From Candidatus Carbonibacillus altaicus (GTDB taxonomy: Bacteria; Bacillota; Bacilli; Thermicanales; DSM-22653), in contig PEBX01000011.1 in the NCBI GenBank assembly GCA_003050645.1, positions 1 through 53,615 of the forward strand: a stretch of 53,615 nucleotides of DNA, given 5' to 3'. The notes under the pieces were generated by a model, which made no database searches, was not told the origin of the DNA, and saw only the letters and a list, made by a program, of their open reading frames with translations. Of this stretch, positions 16,951-26,068 are shown piece by piece. Within the stretch, counting starts at the first letter, position 1, and each line of letters opens with the position of its first letter. Made by a program: the position numbers and the translations under genes.

Positions 16951-18357
16951 TTACCAGGCCGCCTCGTCTAAATGTTCCGTCTCCCCAGATGAAGCCGGTA
17001 CTTTTAAAACAGACAGCCGTAAAATACGTAAATCTTCCATCTCCGTCACGGTAAACACGAGTTCCTGAGTTTCTTCCTGATAACGTACTTTTTCTCCCAC
17101 CCGCGGCGTCATCTCGACCTGCGAGTAGATCCAACCACCGATCGTATCATAATCTTCATTTTCAATATGCGTGCCGAACGTTTCATTAAAATCATCGATC
17201 AGCATGCGCCCGTCAACGGAATGAGATCCATCAGGCTGTGCTTCAACGAGCGGACGTTCCTCATCGAATTCATCCTGTATTTCACCGACGATCTCTTCCA
17301 ACACGTCTTCCAGCGTCACCAACCCGGCCGTTCCGCCATATTCATCGATCAAAATACACATCTCCGTCTTCTCACGTTGCATGACTTTAAGCAGGCGGCT
17401 TAAAGGAATCGACTCCGGCACTTTGGCGATCGGCCTTAAGAGCTGCTTTAAATCACGCTCTTCCGGCATGCGCCAAAAGTCTTTGATGTGAATGAGCCCA
17501 ATGATATGATCTTTATCCGGATCACATAGCGGGTAGCGCGTATGCATCTTTTCTTTGATGATCGCTATATTCTCATCATATGAGAGCGATGTGTACAAAC
17601 ATTCCATTTCCGTCCGGGGAATCATAATCTCCCGGGCATTCGTCTCGGCAAATTCAAATATGTTATCAACGAGGTCATATTCCGATTGATCGATGAGCCC
17701 GCTTTCGTGGGATTCGCGCATCAAATAACGTATTTCTTCTTCCGTATGGGCACTTTGATGATCGGAGAGCATCTGCATCCCCATAAGTTTCATAACACCT
17801 TGCGTCCCCCAGTTTAACAAAACGATAAAAGGCCGCGTCAGCTGATAAAAATAAAACATGAGCCCCGATCCCCACAGGACGATCGTCTCGGCGGCCTGGA
17901 TGCCCATCATCTTCGGCACTTGTTCACCGAGGACGATATGCACGGCCGTGATCAGCAAAAACCCGAGCACAGTGGAGATCGGTGCGATGAGCTCTTCCGG
18001 CATGTGGACCCATACGAACAGAGGATGAATGAGCGCACTCACCGCCGGTTCACCGAGCCAGCCTAAAGCAAGCGAAGCAAGTGTAATACCGAGTTGCGCC
18101 GCCGACAAATAGCGCGGCATATCGTTCATAAGAATGAGCGCAGCTTTTGCTCGTGCGTCACCCTCTTCCGCTTTTGTCTCCAGTCGTCCATGACGCGCGC
18201 GCACCATTGCAAACTCAATCGCTACGAAATAAGCATTGACAAGCACGAAAAAAACGACCCACAAAAGGTAAAACGGTGAAAAAGTAGGGTCTGGATCGTC
18301 CAAGCTGCTCCTGCCTTTAACGGGTCGCGCTGTGAGCGCATCCGCCATCGCTATCAC
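16951..18357 (-). CDS. HlyC/CorC-family (CNNM-CBS) divalent metal transport protein
   Basis: The domain order is CNNM/DUF21 membrane domain (residues about 25-215), a CBS pair (about 230-350; REIMIPRTEMECLY, PLCDPDKDHIIGLIHIKDF, EYGGTAGLVTLEDVLEEIVGEI) and a C-terminal CorC_HlyC domain (SVDGRMLIDDFNETFG...DYDTIGGWI). Relatives act in Mg2+ efflux or Mg/Co resistance (MpfA/YhdP type). Start choice is uncertain: GTG 18357 or ATG 18348; GGTGAT lies before the ATG, whereas the strong AGGAGG is too far upstream. dedA follows. The neighbouring gene upstream is mntH, but a terminator separates them. Confidence 0.9.
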   Translation of the reverse strand: MIAMADALTARPVKGRSSLDDPDPTFSPFYLLWVVFFVLVNAYFVAIEFAMVRARHGRLETKAEEGDARAKAALILMNDMPRYLSAAQLGITLASLALGWLGEPAVSALIHPLFVWVHMPEELIAPISTVLGFLLITAVHIVLGEQVPKMMGIQAAETIVLWGSGLMFYFYQLTRPFIVLLNWGTQGVMKLMGMQMLSDHQSAHTEEEIRYLMRESHESGLIDQSEYDLVDNIFEFAETNAREIMIPRTEMECLYTSLSYDENIAIIKEKMHTRYPLCDPDKDHIIGLIHIKDFWRMPEERDLKQLLRPIAKVPESIPLSRLLKVMQREKTEMCILIDEYGGTAGLVTLEDVLEEIVGEIQDEFDEERPLVEAQPDGSHSVDGRMLIDDFNETFGTHIENEDYDTIGGWIYSQVEMTPRVGEKVRYQEETQELVFTVTEMEDLRILRLSVLKVPASSGETEHLDEAAW

Positions 18358-18389
18358 CCGTCTAAAAGCAGGTCACACCTCCTCGATTT

Positions 18390-18420
18390 AAAAAATGTTA
18401 GAACTTGATTCTATTCTAAC
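18390..18420 (-). terminator. Terminator after mntH
   Basis: On the minus strand GTTAGAA and TTCTAAC pair across ten bases and are followed by ATTTTTT. It lies 28 bp after the mntH stop and before the CorC-like gene. Confidence 0.75.
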
Positions 18421-18447
18421 GTATTTTCTTGTCCGGGTAAAGGTTTT

Positions 18448-19725
18448 TTACCCGATGGCCACTCCATGGGCCGCCATGTAGATGATATAAGCGTTCAGCA
18501 CGATAACGATCGCTGCAATGACAACAGCAAGACCGATGGTCCAGGGACCATTTTTAAGCGCACCCATCCATTTTTCCTGGCTCGTGAGAATAATGAGCGG
18601 AACAAGCGCGAAGGCAATCCCAAAGGACAAAAAGACTTGACTTAAAAGAAGCGCGAGCGTAGGTGAGATGCCGCTTAAAATGATGGCAAGCGGTGGGATG
18701 ATGCTCACCGCCCGGCGCAAGTAAATCGGAATATGCCGGCGAATGAACCCCTGCATGATCACATCGCCGGAGAGAATACCGACGGATGAGCTGGAAAGAC
18801 CGGCGGCAAGAAGCCCCAGCCCAAAAAGGAGCGTCGCGACCGGTCCGATGAGTTCGCCTAACATGCGAGCAGCGTCATCGATCTCCGTGACGATAAGCCC
18901 GTTCTGATGAAACAAGGCGGCGGCGACGATCAGCATGCTCATGTTGATCACGCCGGCGATACCCATAGCCAACCATATATCGATGAGTTCGAGACGATAC
19001 AGTTTCTTTTTATCTTCTTCATGACGAATGCGCACGCGTTTTTGCACGAGTGCCGAATGTAGATAAATAGCATGGGGCATGACCGTCGCCCCGAGAATGC
19101 CCGCACCTAAAAGAACGCTTTCGCCATCGGCAAAACGCGGAATGAAAAGACCTTTCAGCATCGGCCCGACGTGAACGCCGGAGAAAAACATCTCCACAAC
19201 AAATGCAAACACGACGACCATCACCAACGCTGTAATCGCCGCTTCCAGCGCCCGCACCCCGCGCCGCTGTAACTCCAATAGCAAAAAAGAAAGTACCGTC
19301 ACGATCAGCGCCGCATCAAACAGCGACAGATTAAAAAGCAAAGAAAGGCCCAGCGCCCCCCCTAGAAATTCGGCGAGATCGGTCGCTATTACGATCAGTT
19401 CCCCCTGGATCCACATCAAAAAAGACGCGACCGGACCGTATTGCGCGCGGAACACTTCCGGTAAGTTCATTCCCGTCGCAATGCCCAGTTTGGCAGAGAG
19501 CGACTGCACTAAAATGGCCATAAGATTCGACCCGAGCACGACCCAAAGCAGCATATACCCGTACGTCGAACCTGCGGCGATATTGGTCGCAAAATTACCC
19601 GGATCGATATACGCAACCGAGGCGATAAACGCCGGCCCTAAAAAAGGAATAAGACCGCGAAAGCCGCGCCTTCCTTCATAAAGCGCCCGCTCGGCTTCGA
19701 CATGTCGTCTTTTATCATCATACAA
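18448..19725 (-). CDS. mntH: Nramp-type Mn2+/H+ symporter MntH
   Basis: MntH imports Mn2+ with protons. The metal-binding DPGNFATN of helix 1 (about residue 41) and MPHAIYLHSAL of helix 6 are intact, and about eleven hydrophobic segments fill the 425 residues. The start is TTG eight bases after GGAGGGG. A consensus SigA promoter at 19891-19919 drives it with a leader of about 160 nt. Within that leader TTTGCGTTAGGAAA resembles MntR operators, consistent with manganese repression, though one base shorter. A terminator follows the gene. Confidence 0.95.
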   Translation of the reverse strand: MYDDKRRHVEAERALYEGRRGFRGLIPFLGPAFIASVAYIDPGNFATNIAAGSTYGYMLLWVVLGSNLMAILVQSLSAKLGIATGMNLPEVFRAQYGPVASFLMWIQGELIVIATDLAEFLGGALGLSLLFNLSLFDAALIVTVLSFLLLELQRRGVRALEAAITALVMVVVFAFVVEMFFSGVHVGPMLKGLFIPRFADGESVLLGAGILGATVMPHAIYLHSALVQKRVRIRHEEDKKKLYRLELIDIWLAMGIAGVINMSMLIVAAALFHQNGLIVTEIDDAARMLGELIGPVATLLFGLGLLAAGLSSSSVGILSGDVIMQGFIRRHIPIYLRRAVSIIPPLAIILSGISPTLALLLSQVFLSFGIAFALVPLIILTSQEKWMGALKNGPWTIGLAVVIAAIVIVLNAYIIYMAAHGVAIG

Positions 19726-19825
19726 CGCTTTCCCCTCCTCCGACAGCAGGTATAAAACTCATTCTGTGCGCTTTCTATAACATCGACCTTGCCGTTAGAA
19801 CTTGCTCAAAAAGCCGTATTGAAAA

Positions 19826-19839
19826 TTTCCTAACGCAAA
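19826..19839 (-). promoter_or_regulatory. Possible MntR operator in the mntH leader
   Basis: TTTGCGTTAGGAAA resembles B. subtilis MntR sites (TTTGCCTTAAGGAAA) but is one base shorter in the middle. It lies about 50 nt downstream of the predicted -10 box. Confidence 0.35.
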
Positions 19840-19890
19840 AACGATTCTCGTCCAACAACAAAATTGTTTCATCGTAGAAAATACGTTGTC

Positions 19891-19919
19891 ATTATACATC
19901 TATGTCGACTCTATGTCAA
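19891..19919 (-). promoter_or_regulatory. Consensus SigA promoter for mntH
   Basis: TTGACA and TATAAT are separated by 17 bp, a perfect match to consensus. The -35 box touches the T-run of the cydB terminator, so there is no spacer between the two units. Confidence 0.85.
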
Positions 19920-19963
19920 CAAAAAAAAGCTGCAGTCATGATACAACGCATGACTGCAGCTTG
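19919..19963 (-). terminator. Strong terminator after cydB
   Basis: AAGCTGCAGTCATG pairs perfectly with CATGACTGCAGCTT around an eight-base loop, followed by eight T's on the minus strand. Confidence 0.92.
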
Positions 19964-20064
19964 AATTGTATAGACAACTGGCATATATTGGCATATTAAG
20001 ATGAAATCGTCGTATCTGGATGATCGGATCAAAACTCAAAGGTTTTTTAACATAAAAGATATCT

Positions 20065-21096
20065 TTAATGATATCCTTTTGCCTCATCCGGCGTAATTTT
20101 AGCACGGAAAAGTGAGTAAGCCCACAGCTGATAGAGAATTACGATAGGAACAAAGACCATAGCCACGAAAAACATGATGGAAAGCGTGAGATGGCTTGAG
20201 GCTGCTTCGTACAGCGTGATCGAGGCAGCTGGATCTGTCCGCGAGATGAGCATACGCGGAAACATCCCGATAAATCCGGTCGCCATGGTCAAGACGATCA
20301 CGAGCGCGTTGGAGAAGAAAGCCAACAAGTGTCTTCTCTTTAAGACAAAGTAAATGACGAGGAGAAGGCTCACAACAGCCAATGCCGGTACGATATACAA
20401 AAGCGGATAACGGTTAAAGTTGTCTAATATCGTCGTCTGATTGGCCGTGGCTGTCATAAAGATGCCGAAAAGTCCAGCTGTCACAAACCAGATCACGGGT
20501 GCCAGGCGCTCTGCCCGTTTTTCTAAGGGGCCGCTCACTTTGTGGGCAATCCAGTTCGTACCGGATTGAACAGCAAACGCTAAAAAGGTAAGACCACCTA
20601 AAATTCCGTAGCTGTTCAGAAGCGAAAGAAGCGTTGTTTGTGACCCTTCTGCCGTAAAAGATAGACCGTAGAACATATTGGCAAAAGCGACCCCGAGAAG
20701 CAGTGCTACGGCAAAACTCCCACCGAAAAAGGCCCACTTCCAACTCCATTTCCAGAAACTTCCGCTGTCCTTACTCATAAATTCAAGGCCCGTCGCCCGG
20801 TAAAAAAGTCCGAAGAGGATGAGAAAAAGCGGAACGTAGAGGTAGCTAAACATATTCGCATAGACGAGCGGAAAGGCGGCAAAAGTAGCACCCCCGGCAG
20901 TAATAAGCCACACCTCATTTCCGTTCCAAAACGGCCCGATTGTTTCTTGCAGTTGTCTCTTTTCTTGTTCCGAACGCGCAAGAAAAGGGAATAGTATACC
21001 GACGCCAAGTGAATATCCATCAAGCACAAAGTAGACAATCCAAAGCACAGCCCAGAGCACAAACCAGATCACGGCCAGCGTCTCATGTGTAAACAT
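20065..21096 (-). CDS. cydB: Cytochrome bd ubiquinol/menaquinol oxidase subunit II CydB
   Basis: CydB is the second membrane subunit of the bd-type terminal oxidase. Typical features are the start WFVLWAVLWIVYFVLDGYSLG, then GPFWNGNEVWLITAGGATFAAFP, and eight to nine transmembrane segments in 343 residues. AAGGAGGG lies seven bases before the ATG. It follows cydA by about 77 bp, a spacer that contains an 11-bp tandem duplication. No cydCD is present in the window. Confidence 0.95.
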   Translation of the reverse strand: MFTHETLAVIWFVLWAVLWIVYFVLDGYSLGVGILFPFLARSEQEKRQLQETIGPFWNGNEVWLITAGGATFAAFPLVYANMFSYLYVPLFLILFGLFYRATGLEFMSKDSGSFWKWSWKWAFFGGSFAVALLLGVAFANMFYGLSFTAEGSQTTLLSLLNSYGILGGLTFLAFAVQSGTNWIAHKVSGPLEKRAERLAPVIWFVTAGLFGIFMTATANQTTILDNFNRYPLLYIVPALAVVSLLLVIYFVLKRRHLLAFFSNALVIVLTMATGFIGMFPRMLISRTDPAASITLYEAASSHLTLSIMFFVAMVFVPIVILYQLWAYSLFRAKITPDEAKGYH

Positions 21097-21110
21097 CCAA
21101 ATCCCTCCTT

Positions 21111-21132
21111 ATAGACGTATCATAGACGTATC
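21111..21132. repeat. 11-bp perfect tandem duplication
   Basis: ATAGACGTATC occurs twice head to tail between cydA and cydB. Confidence 0.9.
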
Positions 21133-21173
21133 GTATAGCCCTAACGCATCAACATATTGTTCATCCATCCTTC

Positions 21174-22550
21174 TCATGCTTCGGTCAGTTTCATACCCGA
21201 TGGACCTTGTTTGGTCATGTCTGTCACATCCGGCGCAGCCGCTTCCGGCCCGGCGATGGCATGCTTGCGCAAGAGATACACGTCGGCCACGATGAGCGAG
21301 GTGTAGAAGACGACGAGACCGGTTAAAGAAAAGATAATATCACCGATGGCGATGGGGCTCACGGCATCCGACGTCTTCATAAGACCGTATACGATCCATG
21401 GCTGCCGCCCGACTTCTGTGACCATCCAGCCGAGGTTAATGGCGATGATGGGAAGTGGAATCATATACGGTAAAGCGCGCAAAAACCATGTTGTTTCCAG
21501 AAGTTTGTTTTTACGCAGCAGATAAAAGGCATAGTAAGCGACGACGATGAAAAATAGACCTAACCCGACCATCATACGGAAGCTCCAAAATGTAAGTGCC
21601 ACAGGCGGACGTTCATCGACCGGAATGTCTTTTAAGCCCAGAACATAACCGTTGGGATCCCAGTTACTGCTGAATAAGATACTTGCCAAATAGGGGATCT
21701 TAATACCGGAGAGCAAGTTACGTTCGTTTTTCGGATCGGGAATGGCAAACAGTTCAAACGCCACACCTCTCCCCGATTCCCAGATCGCATCCATTGCTGC
21801 TGCTTTAGCTGGCTGCCGGAGTGCTGCGTTTTTACCGGAAAGATCCCCGGTGATCGGCGCAAGGATGGTCGCGATCATCGCCATGATGAGTGCAATCTGA
21901 AAAGATTTCTTAAAAAATTCCACGTGTTGCCGGCGGGCCAGATGATAAGCGCTCACGCCGAGCACAAAGAAGCTCCCGGCGATGTAACTCCCGACCAGCG
22001 TGTGCACAAGAATGTACCAGACATAAGGGTTAAACAGAACGGCCCAGAAGTTTTCCATTTGGATTCGTCCATCGACGATCGTGTAGCCGACAGGGTTATG
22101 CATAAAGCCGTTCGCGGTAATGATCCAAAGCGACGAAAGCGTCGTCCCGAGCGCCACCATCCACATCGACAGTGCCCGCAGTTGGGGGAAGCGTTCCCGG
22201 CCGAAGATCCAGATCCCGATAAACGTCGACTCGAGGAAGAAGGCGACCAGCGCTTCAATCGCGAGCGGTGCCCCGAAGATGTCTCCCATAAACTTCGAGT
22301 ACTCCGACCAGTTTGTCCCGAACTGGAACTCCATCGTGATCCCGGTCACGACCCCCATCACAAAGTTGATGACAAAAAGCTTGCCCCAGAAATCGGCCAT
22401 CCGCCGATAAAGATCGTTTTTCGTTCGGGCATAAATCGTTTCCATCACGGCCACCAAAATAACGAGCCCGAGTGTCAGCGGGACAAACAGAAAGTGATAC
22501 ATGATCGTCACCGCAAACTGAATACGGCTTAAAAGAACGACGTCCAGCAT
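21174..22550 (-). CDS. cydA: Cytochrome bd oxidase subunit I CydA
   Basis: CydA carries the three haems and the quinol site. Visible family features are the haem-ligand region RIQFAVTIMYHFLF, GITMEFQFGTNWSEYS, and the near-invariant GWMVTEVGRQPWIVYG. The region between helices 6 and 7 is short, as in Gram-positive enzymes. The start at 22550 (MLDVVLLSRIQF) follows AAGGAGGAG; an in-frame upstream start at 22595 reads through the ribosome site and is unlikely. It is transcribed away from gnd. Confidence 0.95.
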   Translation of the reverse strand: MLDVVLLSRIQFAVTIMYHFLFVPLTLGLVILVAVMETIYARTKNDLYRRMADFWGKLFVINFVMGVVTGITMEFQFGTNWSEYSKFMGDIFGAPLAIEALVAFFLESTFIGIWIFGRERFPQLRALSMWMVALGTTLSSLWIITANGFMHNPVGYTIVDGRIQMENFWAVLFNPYVWYILVHTLVGSYIAGSFFVLGVSAYHLARRQHVEFFKKSFQIALIMAMIATILAPITGDLSGKNAALRQPAKAAAMDAIWESGRGVAFELFAIPDPKNERNLLSGIKIPYLASILFSSNWDPNGYVLGLKDIPVDERPPVALTFWSFRMMVGLGLFFIVVAYYAFYLLRKNKLLETTWFLRALPYMIPLPIIAINLGWMVTEVGRQPWIVYGLMKTSDAVSPIAIGDIIFSLTGLVVFYTSLIVADVYLLRKHAIAGPEAAAPDVTDMTKQGPSGMKLTEA

Positions 22551-22694
22551 ACGTTTCTCCTCCTTGAACGAATAATGCGATGAGCACGGACACATTAAAT
22601 GTAACGGATAGTCAAAATCACTTCATAATGAATATCAAATAAGAACTATTATCCGTGTCTCGCTATAGTCTTATTGTAACAGTTGTTTTAATGT

Positions 22695-22711
22695 TTGTGG
22701 TGGTTTCACAA
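22695..22711. promoter_or_regulatory. Rex-like inverted repeat between cydA and gnd
   Basis: TTGTG and CACAA flank seven bases, close to the redox repressor Rex operator (which has eight between). Rex commonly controls cydABCD in Gram-positive bacteria, so the site is plausible but off by one base. Confidence 0.35.
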
Positions 22712-22852
22712 GACCTAACTGTGACAAGGTATAAACGTTTCCTTGACAAAGCCGCGACATGTTGATTGATCGGTTCGAAGTGTTGATTTGCCTTTTTTTG
22801 CCTCTCATGCGACAATAACAAAAGCAAAAATGCAGTAGAAAGGTGATGGGTC

Positions 22853-24295
22853 ATGGGTTCAGATATCGGTGTGTACGGTCTCGGTGTGATGGGAAAAAAT
22901 CTTGCTTTCAACCTCGCCGATCACGGCTTTACGGTCGCTGTATACAATCGTTCCAAAGAAAAAACAGAAGCGCTTTTAGAAGAAAAAGGCGCGCTTTCGA
23001 TTCGCGGCTATACAGATGTTGAGACGTTCGTTACGCACCTCAACCCACCGCGTCGTATTTTCATGATGGTACAGGCCGGGCGAGCAACGGACGACGTCAT
23101 CCAAAGTCTTTTGCCCTATCTCTCCTCCGGTGATGTACTGATCGACGGTGGCAACGCTTATTTTCACGATACGGAAAGAAGAGCAAAAGAACTCGAGTTG
23201 AGAGGCATCCATTTTCTCGGGCTCGGTATCTCCGGCGGTGAAACGGGCGCACGGTTCGGCCCTTCCCTCATGCCCGGGGGCTCGCTTCGCGCGTATACCA
23301 GCGTGGCGCCGATGCTGGAAGCGATCGCCGCCAAATACGAAGATAAGCCGTGTGTCGCGTATTTAGGTGAAGGCGGTGCCGGTCATTATGTAAAAATGGT
23401 ACACAATGGCATTGAGTATGCGGATATGCAGCTCATTGCCGAAGTGTACCATTTACTAAAACACAGTTTAAACGCTTCTTCAGACTCGTTAGCCTCTATC
23501 TTTGACGACTGGAATCAAGGAGAACTCTCTAGTTACTTAATCGAGATCACAGCCCGTATCTTAAAAGTGAAAGATCCAGAAAGCGGTGAGCCGCTCGTCG
23601 ATCGCATTCTCGATCGTGCCCAGCAAAAAGGTACAGGCAAATGGACCGCCCAGGAAGCGTTAGAACTCGGCGTTCCACTCTCCGTGATCACGGAGGCGGT
23701 TTATGCTCGAGCCCTCTCGGCAATGAAAGAAGATCGCCTGCGCGCTGCGGATATTTTAGCGCCAGCCGTTCTAGTAGAGGGGTCGCCTGAACCGTCTTTC
23801 GCAGAGGAACCGGGACCTAAGACGGACTGGATCGAAACTCTCCGTAAGGCGCTCTATGCCGCGAAAATCATTGCCTATGCTCAGGGCTTCGCCCAGCTCA
23901 AAACGGCAGGAGAAGTCTACGGCTGGCAACTGCCGCTTAGCGATATCGCCAGCATCTGGCGTGCCGGTTGTATCATCCGTGCCCGCCTCTTAAACGACAT
24001 CATGCACGTGTATGCCGATCCGGCCTTTCAAGATCACCTGTTGCTCACACCGCTTTTTGCGAAACGTTTAAAAGAAACGATTCCGCATCTCAGGCGAGCC
24101 GTGCGTTACGGTGTGGAAAAGGGTCTTTCCTTACCGGCGCTCGCTCAGGCACTTTCTTATTACGATGGTCTGCGCTCGGCTTATCTCCCGGCCAACCTTA
24201 TTCAGGCCCAGCGCGACTTTTTTGGTGCTCACACCTACGAACGGACCGACCGGCCCGGCAGTTTCCACACTGACTGGGAAACCTTCCACCCATGA
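22853..24295 (+). CDS. gnd: 6-phosphogluconate dehydrogenase, decarboxylating
   Basis: The enzyme oxidises 6-phosphogluconate to ribulose 5-phosphate in the pentose phosphate pathway. The GVYGLGVMGKNLAFNLADHG dinucleotide site is at the N-terminus, and VYNRS suggests NADP. The catalytic region has GISGGETGARFGPSLMPGG, KMVHNGIEYADMQLIAE and QQKGTGKWTAQEA. Length (480) is typical and the C-terminal substrate tail (FGAHTYERTDRPG) is intact. AAAGGTGA precedes the ATG. It is the only long plus-strand gene before 48 kb, divergent from cydA and convergent with the DUF342 gene. Confidence 0.95.
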   Translation: MGSDIGVYGLGVMGKNLAFNLADHGFTVAVYNRSKEKTEALLEEKGALSIRGYTDVETFVTHLNPPRRIFMMVQAGRATDDVIQSLLPYLSSGDVLIDGGNAYFHDTERRAKELELRGIHFLGLGISGGETGARFGPSLMPGGSLRAYTSVAPMLEAIAAKYEDKPCVAYLGEGGAGHYVKMVHNGIEYADMQLIAEVYHLLKHSLNASSDSLASIFDDWNQGELSSYLIEITARILKVKDPESGEPLVDRILDRAQQKGTGKWTAQEALELGVPLSVITEAVYARALSAMKEDRLRAADILAPAVLVEGSPEPSFAEEPGPKTDWIETLRKALYAAKIIAYAQGFAQLKTAGEVYGWQLPLSDIASIWRAGCIIRARLLNDIMHVYADPAFQDHLLLTPLFAKRLKETIPHLRRAVRYGVEKGLSLPALAQALSYYDGLRSAYLPANLIQAQRDFFGAHTYERTDRPGSFHTDWETFHP

Positions 24296-24326
24296 GCCGG
24301 TCTCAGAAGGGATTTTTAAAAGTATA

Positions 24327-25898
24327 TTAAATCACATCGAGCTGTATACGATGCTCGCTTAGCATCAGGCGGACGTTTTTACGCTGTTCAGTAAAACGAT
24401 ACGTCTTTTCCCCGATCATGACGATCACTTCTGGAAAAGCGCGGGCTAGGTGTACTTTGGCACCATGGTCCACTTTGATCACCGTTTCGACCCCTGCTTT
24501 TGCGCCTGCTTCCTCGATCTCGGCACCCTGTGCTGCAAAGATCGTGCCGCCCCGTACGAAACCGTGTACCTTGACCCGGCCAAACGTCTGAATTTCACTG
24601 AGGTAAAGACCTTCTTTGACGTTCACGTCGCCTAGGGCATACAACCTCGCATTTTGCGCATAACGAAGGGCCATGCTGGACTTATCGATCAGCCCTTCCG
24701 GATAACGTTCACTTACATCGGCAATCATCCGTACGGCCTGTGCAAAATCCGTAAGCGTCGGTGGCTGTGCCTGGCTCAAAGATGTTCCAATAAAAAGACG
24801 CCAGAGCAAAAGCCACTTCTTTTTTTCTTCGCCTTCCTGAATCAGGCGATCCAAAAAAGGCCTGAGTGTTTGTAAAGCTTCTTTTAACGTATCCCCCTGG
24901 GTTTCAGCAAGTTTTCGCATGACCCCTTGAAAATACCGAGGGTCCTCCAGGCGTTTGCTGACTGCCCCATTCATCCGCACCTGTTCCAGTAGACGCAACA
25001 GGCGAATGAGCGCACCTTTTAACTCATTTAAAGCACGAATGCCGACCGGAGAAAGATCTTTCGTGCCGGAGACGAGTTCTGAACTAAACACGGAACCAGA
25101 AACGACGAGCGCTTCGCCTGCCACAATATGTGCCTCGTGAACGCCGCCTTCTATACGCACGTCTTCACTGGCAAAAACGCGCATCCCTTCTTCTACATCT
25201 CCCTGAATGACGAGTGAACCATGCATTTCGATGTTCCCGCTAGCGAGCGAGACATTGCCGCGATGTGTATGAACGGGCGCGACCTGAATATACACCCGCC
25301 GTTTTTTTTGTTTTACATTGAGGTATCCGGCACGGGTACTGTATATCATGCCCTCTGCAGTATCAACATGAACACCTTCCCCGGCGACGATATCAAGCAT
25401 CTCACCCGGCTTCGGTAAAATCGGGCGCCCGAAAACATCCTCTCCCGGCTTTCCAGCTTTCGGCGGAATGATTCGGCCCAGTACAGTCTCCGCCGGTACA
25501 CTCGGTCTGATGATCCCCGCACGGTAATCCACCACTTCACTATCTTCCCAGTCTTCACGTGGATCGCGCCCTTCGATCTCGACCATCCATTCGACGCGGG
25601 CATCTTCCCCATCCTGAGGTGGCGTGGCGCGCGCTAGCACGTACTGTCCGGCTTGCCCTTTCAAAAAAGCGATCATCGCATCGTAATCATAACCGTGTCG
25701 CACCCCGTGCTTTTGCAAATGGTGAATCAGACGTTCTAACGTCCACACACCCGGCTTCCAGTCAAGTTCCGACGCCGCATCAGACGTTCGATCTGGTTCC
25801 GCTTCCAATTCCGATTCCGTTTCAGTTATGGTCACCGTAACTTTTTCCGGTTTAAGCTCCCAGTGTATCTTTTTTTTTGTCTTTTTTTCGGTCGTCAT
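24327..25898 (-). CDS. DUF342 / FapA-family polymer-forming protein
   Basis: The middle and end show the FapA arrangement: GIIRPSVPAETVLGRIIPP, GEDVFGRPILPKPGE, then right-handed beta-helix strands (GNVSLASGNIEMHGSLVIQG, EGMRVFASEDVRIEGGV, VVSGSVFSS) and a C-terminal EAGAKAGVETVIKV strand. A helical insert (about 280-390) interrupts the helix, as in relatives. The N-terminal 50 residues are low-complexity, E/S/T-rich. AAAGGTGA precedes the ATG. Vibrio FapA acts in polar flagellum assembly; the role in Bacilli is unclear. The leader carries a c-di-GMP-I riboswitch, tying the gene to the motile/sessile switch. Confidence 0.88.
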   Translation of the reverse strand: MTTEKKTKKKIHWELKPEKVTVTITETESELEAEPDRTSDAASELDWKPGVWTLERLIHHLQKHGVRHGYDYDAMIAFLKGQAGQYVLARATPPQDGEDARVEWMVEIEGRDPREDWEDSEVVDYRAGIIRPSVPAETVLGRIIPPKAGKPGEDVFGRPILPKPGEMLDIVAGEGVHVDTAEGMIYSTRAGYLNVKQKKRRVYIQVAPVHTHRGNVSLASGNIEMHGSLVIQGDVEEGMRVFASEDVRIEGGVHEAHIVAGEALVVSGSVFSSELVSGTKDLSPVGIRALNELKGALIRLLRLLEQVRMNGAVSKRLEDPRYFQGVMRKLAETQGDTLKEALQTLRPFLDRLIQEGEEKKKWLLLWRLFIGTSLSQAQPPTLTDFAQAVRMIADVSERYPEGLIDKSSMALRYAQNARLYALGDVNVKEGLYLSEIQTFGRVKVHGFVRGGTIFAAQGAEIEEAGAKAGVETVIKVDHGAKVHLARAFPEVIVMIGEKTYRFTEQRKNVRLMLSEHRIQLDVI

Positions 25899-25939
25899 GG
25901 TTCAATCACCTTTCTCAGCACTTCCCTGTTCCGGACACC

Positions 25940-25967
25940 AAAAAAAGTGTGCCGACAAAGACACACC
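25940..25967 (-). terminator. Expression-platform terminator of the c-di-GMP riboswitch
   Basis: On the minus strand GTGTG pairs with CACAC across ten bases and is followed by seven T's. Its 5' arm lies inside the 3' strand of riboswitch helix P1, so the two structures exclude each other. Confidence 0.75.
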
Positions 25968-26068
25968 GCGCGCGATACGCTCCGGCAACCAGACAACCAT
26001 AGCAGGCCAAGCACCTGCTTTAGGCTCACGGCTTTGCGACCCAATCTTTCGAATGGTGTGCCTTTGTC
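25954..26068 (-). ncRNA. c-di-GMP-I (GEMM-I) riboswitch
   Basis: Read on the minus strand, the core has the GEMM-I consensus: a stem capped by a GAAA tetraloop (CCATTCGAAAGATTGG), then GTCGCAAAGCC, then GAGCCTAAAGCAGG, then CTGGTTGCCG. Closing helix P1 pairs GACAAAGGCACACC (26055-26068) with GGTGTGTCTTTGTC (25954-25967), 13 of 14 positions. It lies 56 bases before the DUF342 ATG. Because P1 uses the 5' arm of the terminator at 25940-25967, ligand binding should prevent termination. A leader promoter is not obvious. Confidence 0.92.

Noticed and set aside
19726-19890. yybP-ykoY manganese riboswitch ahead of mntH
   Set aside because: The leader lacks the conserved yybP-ykoY core, and that class normally controls Mn exporters.
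21924-22532. A 202-codon plus-strand frame opposite cydA
   Set aside because: It is a charge-rich shadow of the well-conserved cydA gene, has no ribosome site and resembles no protein.
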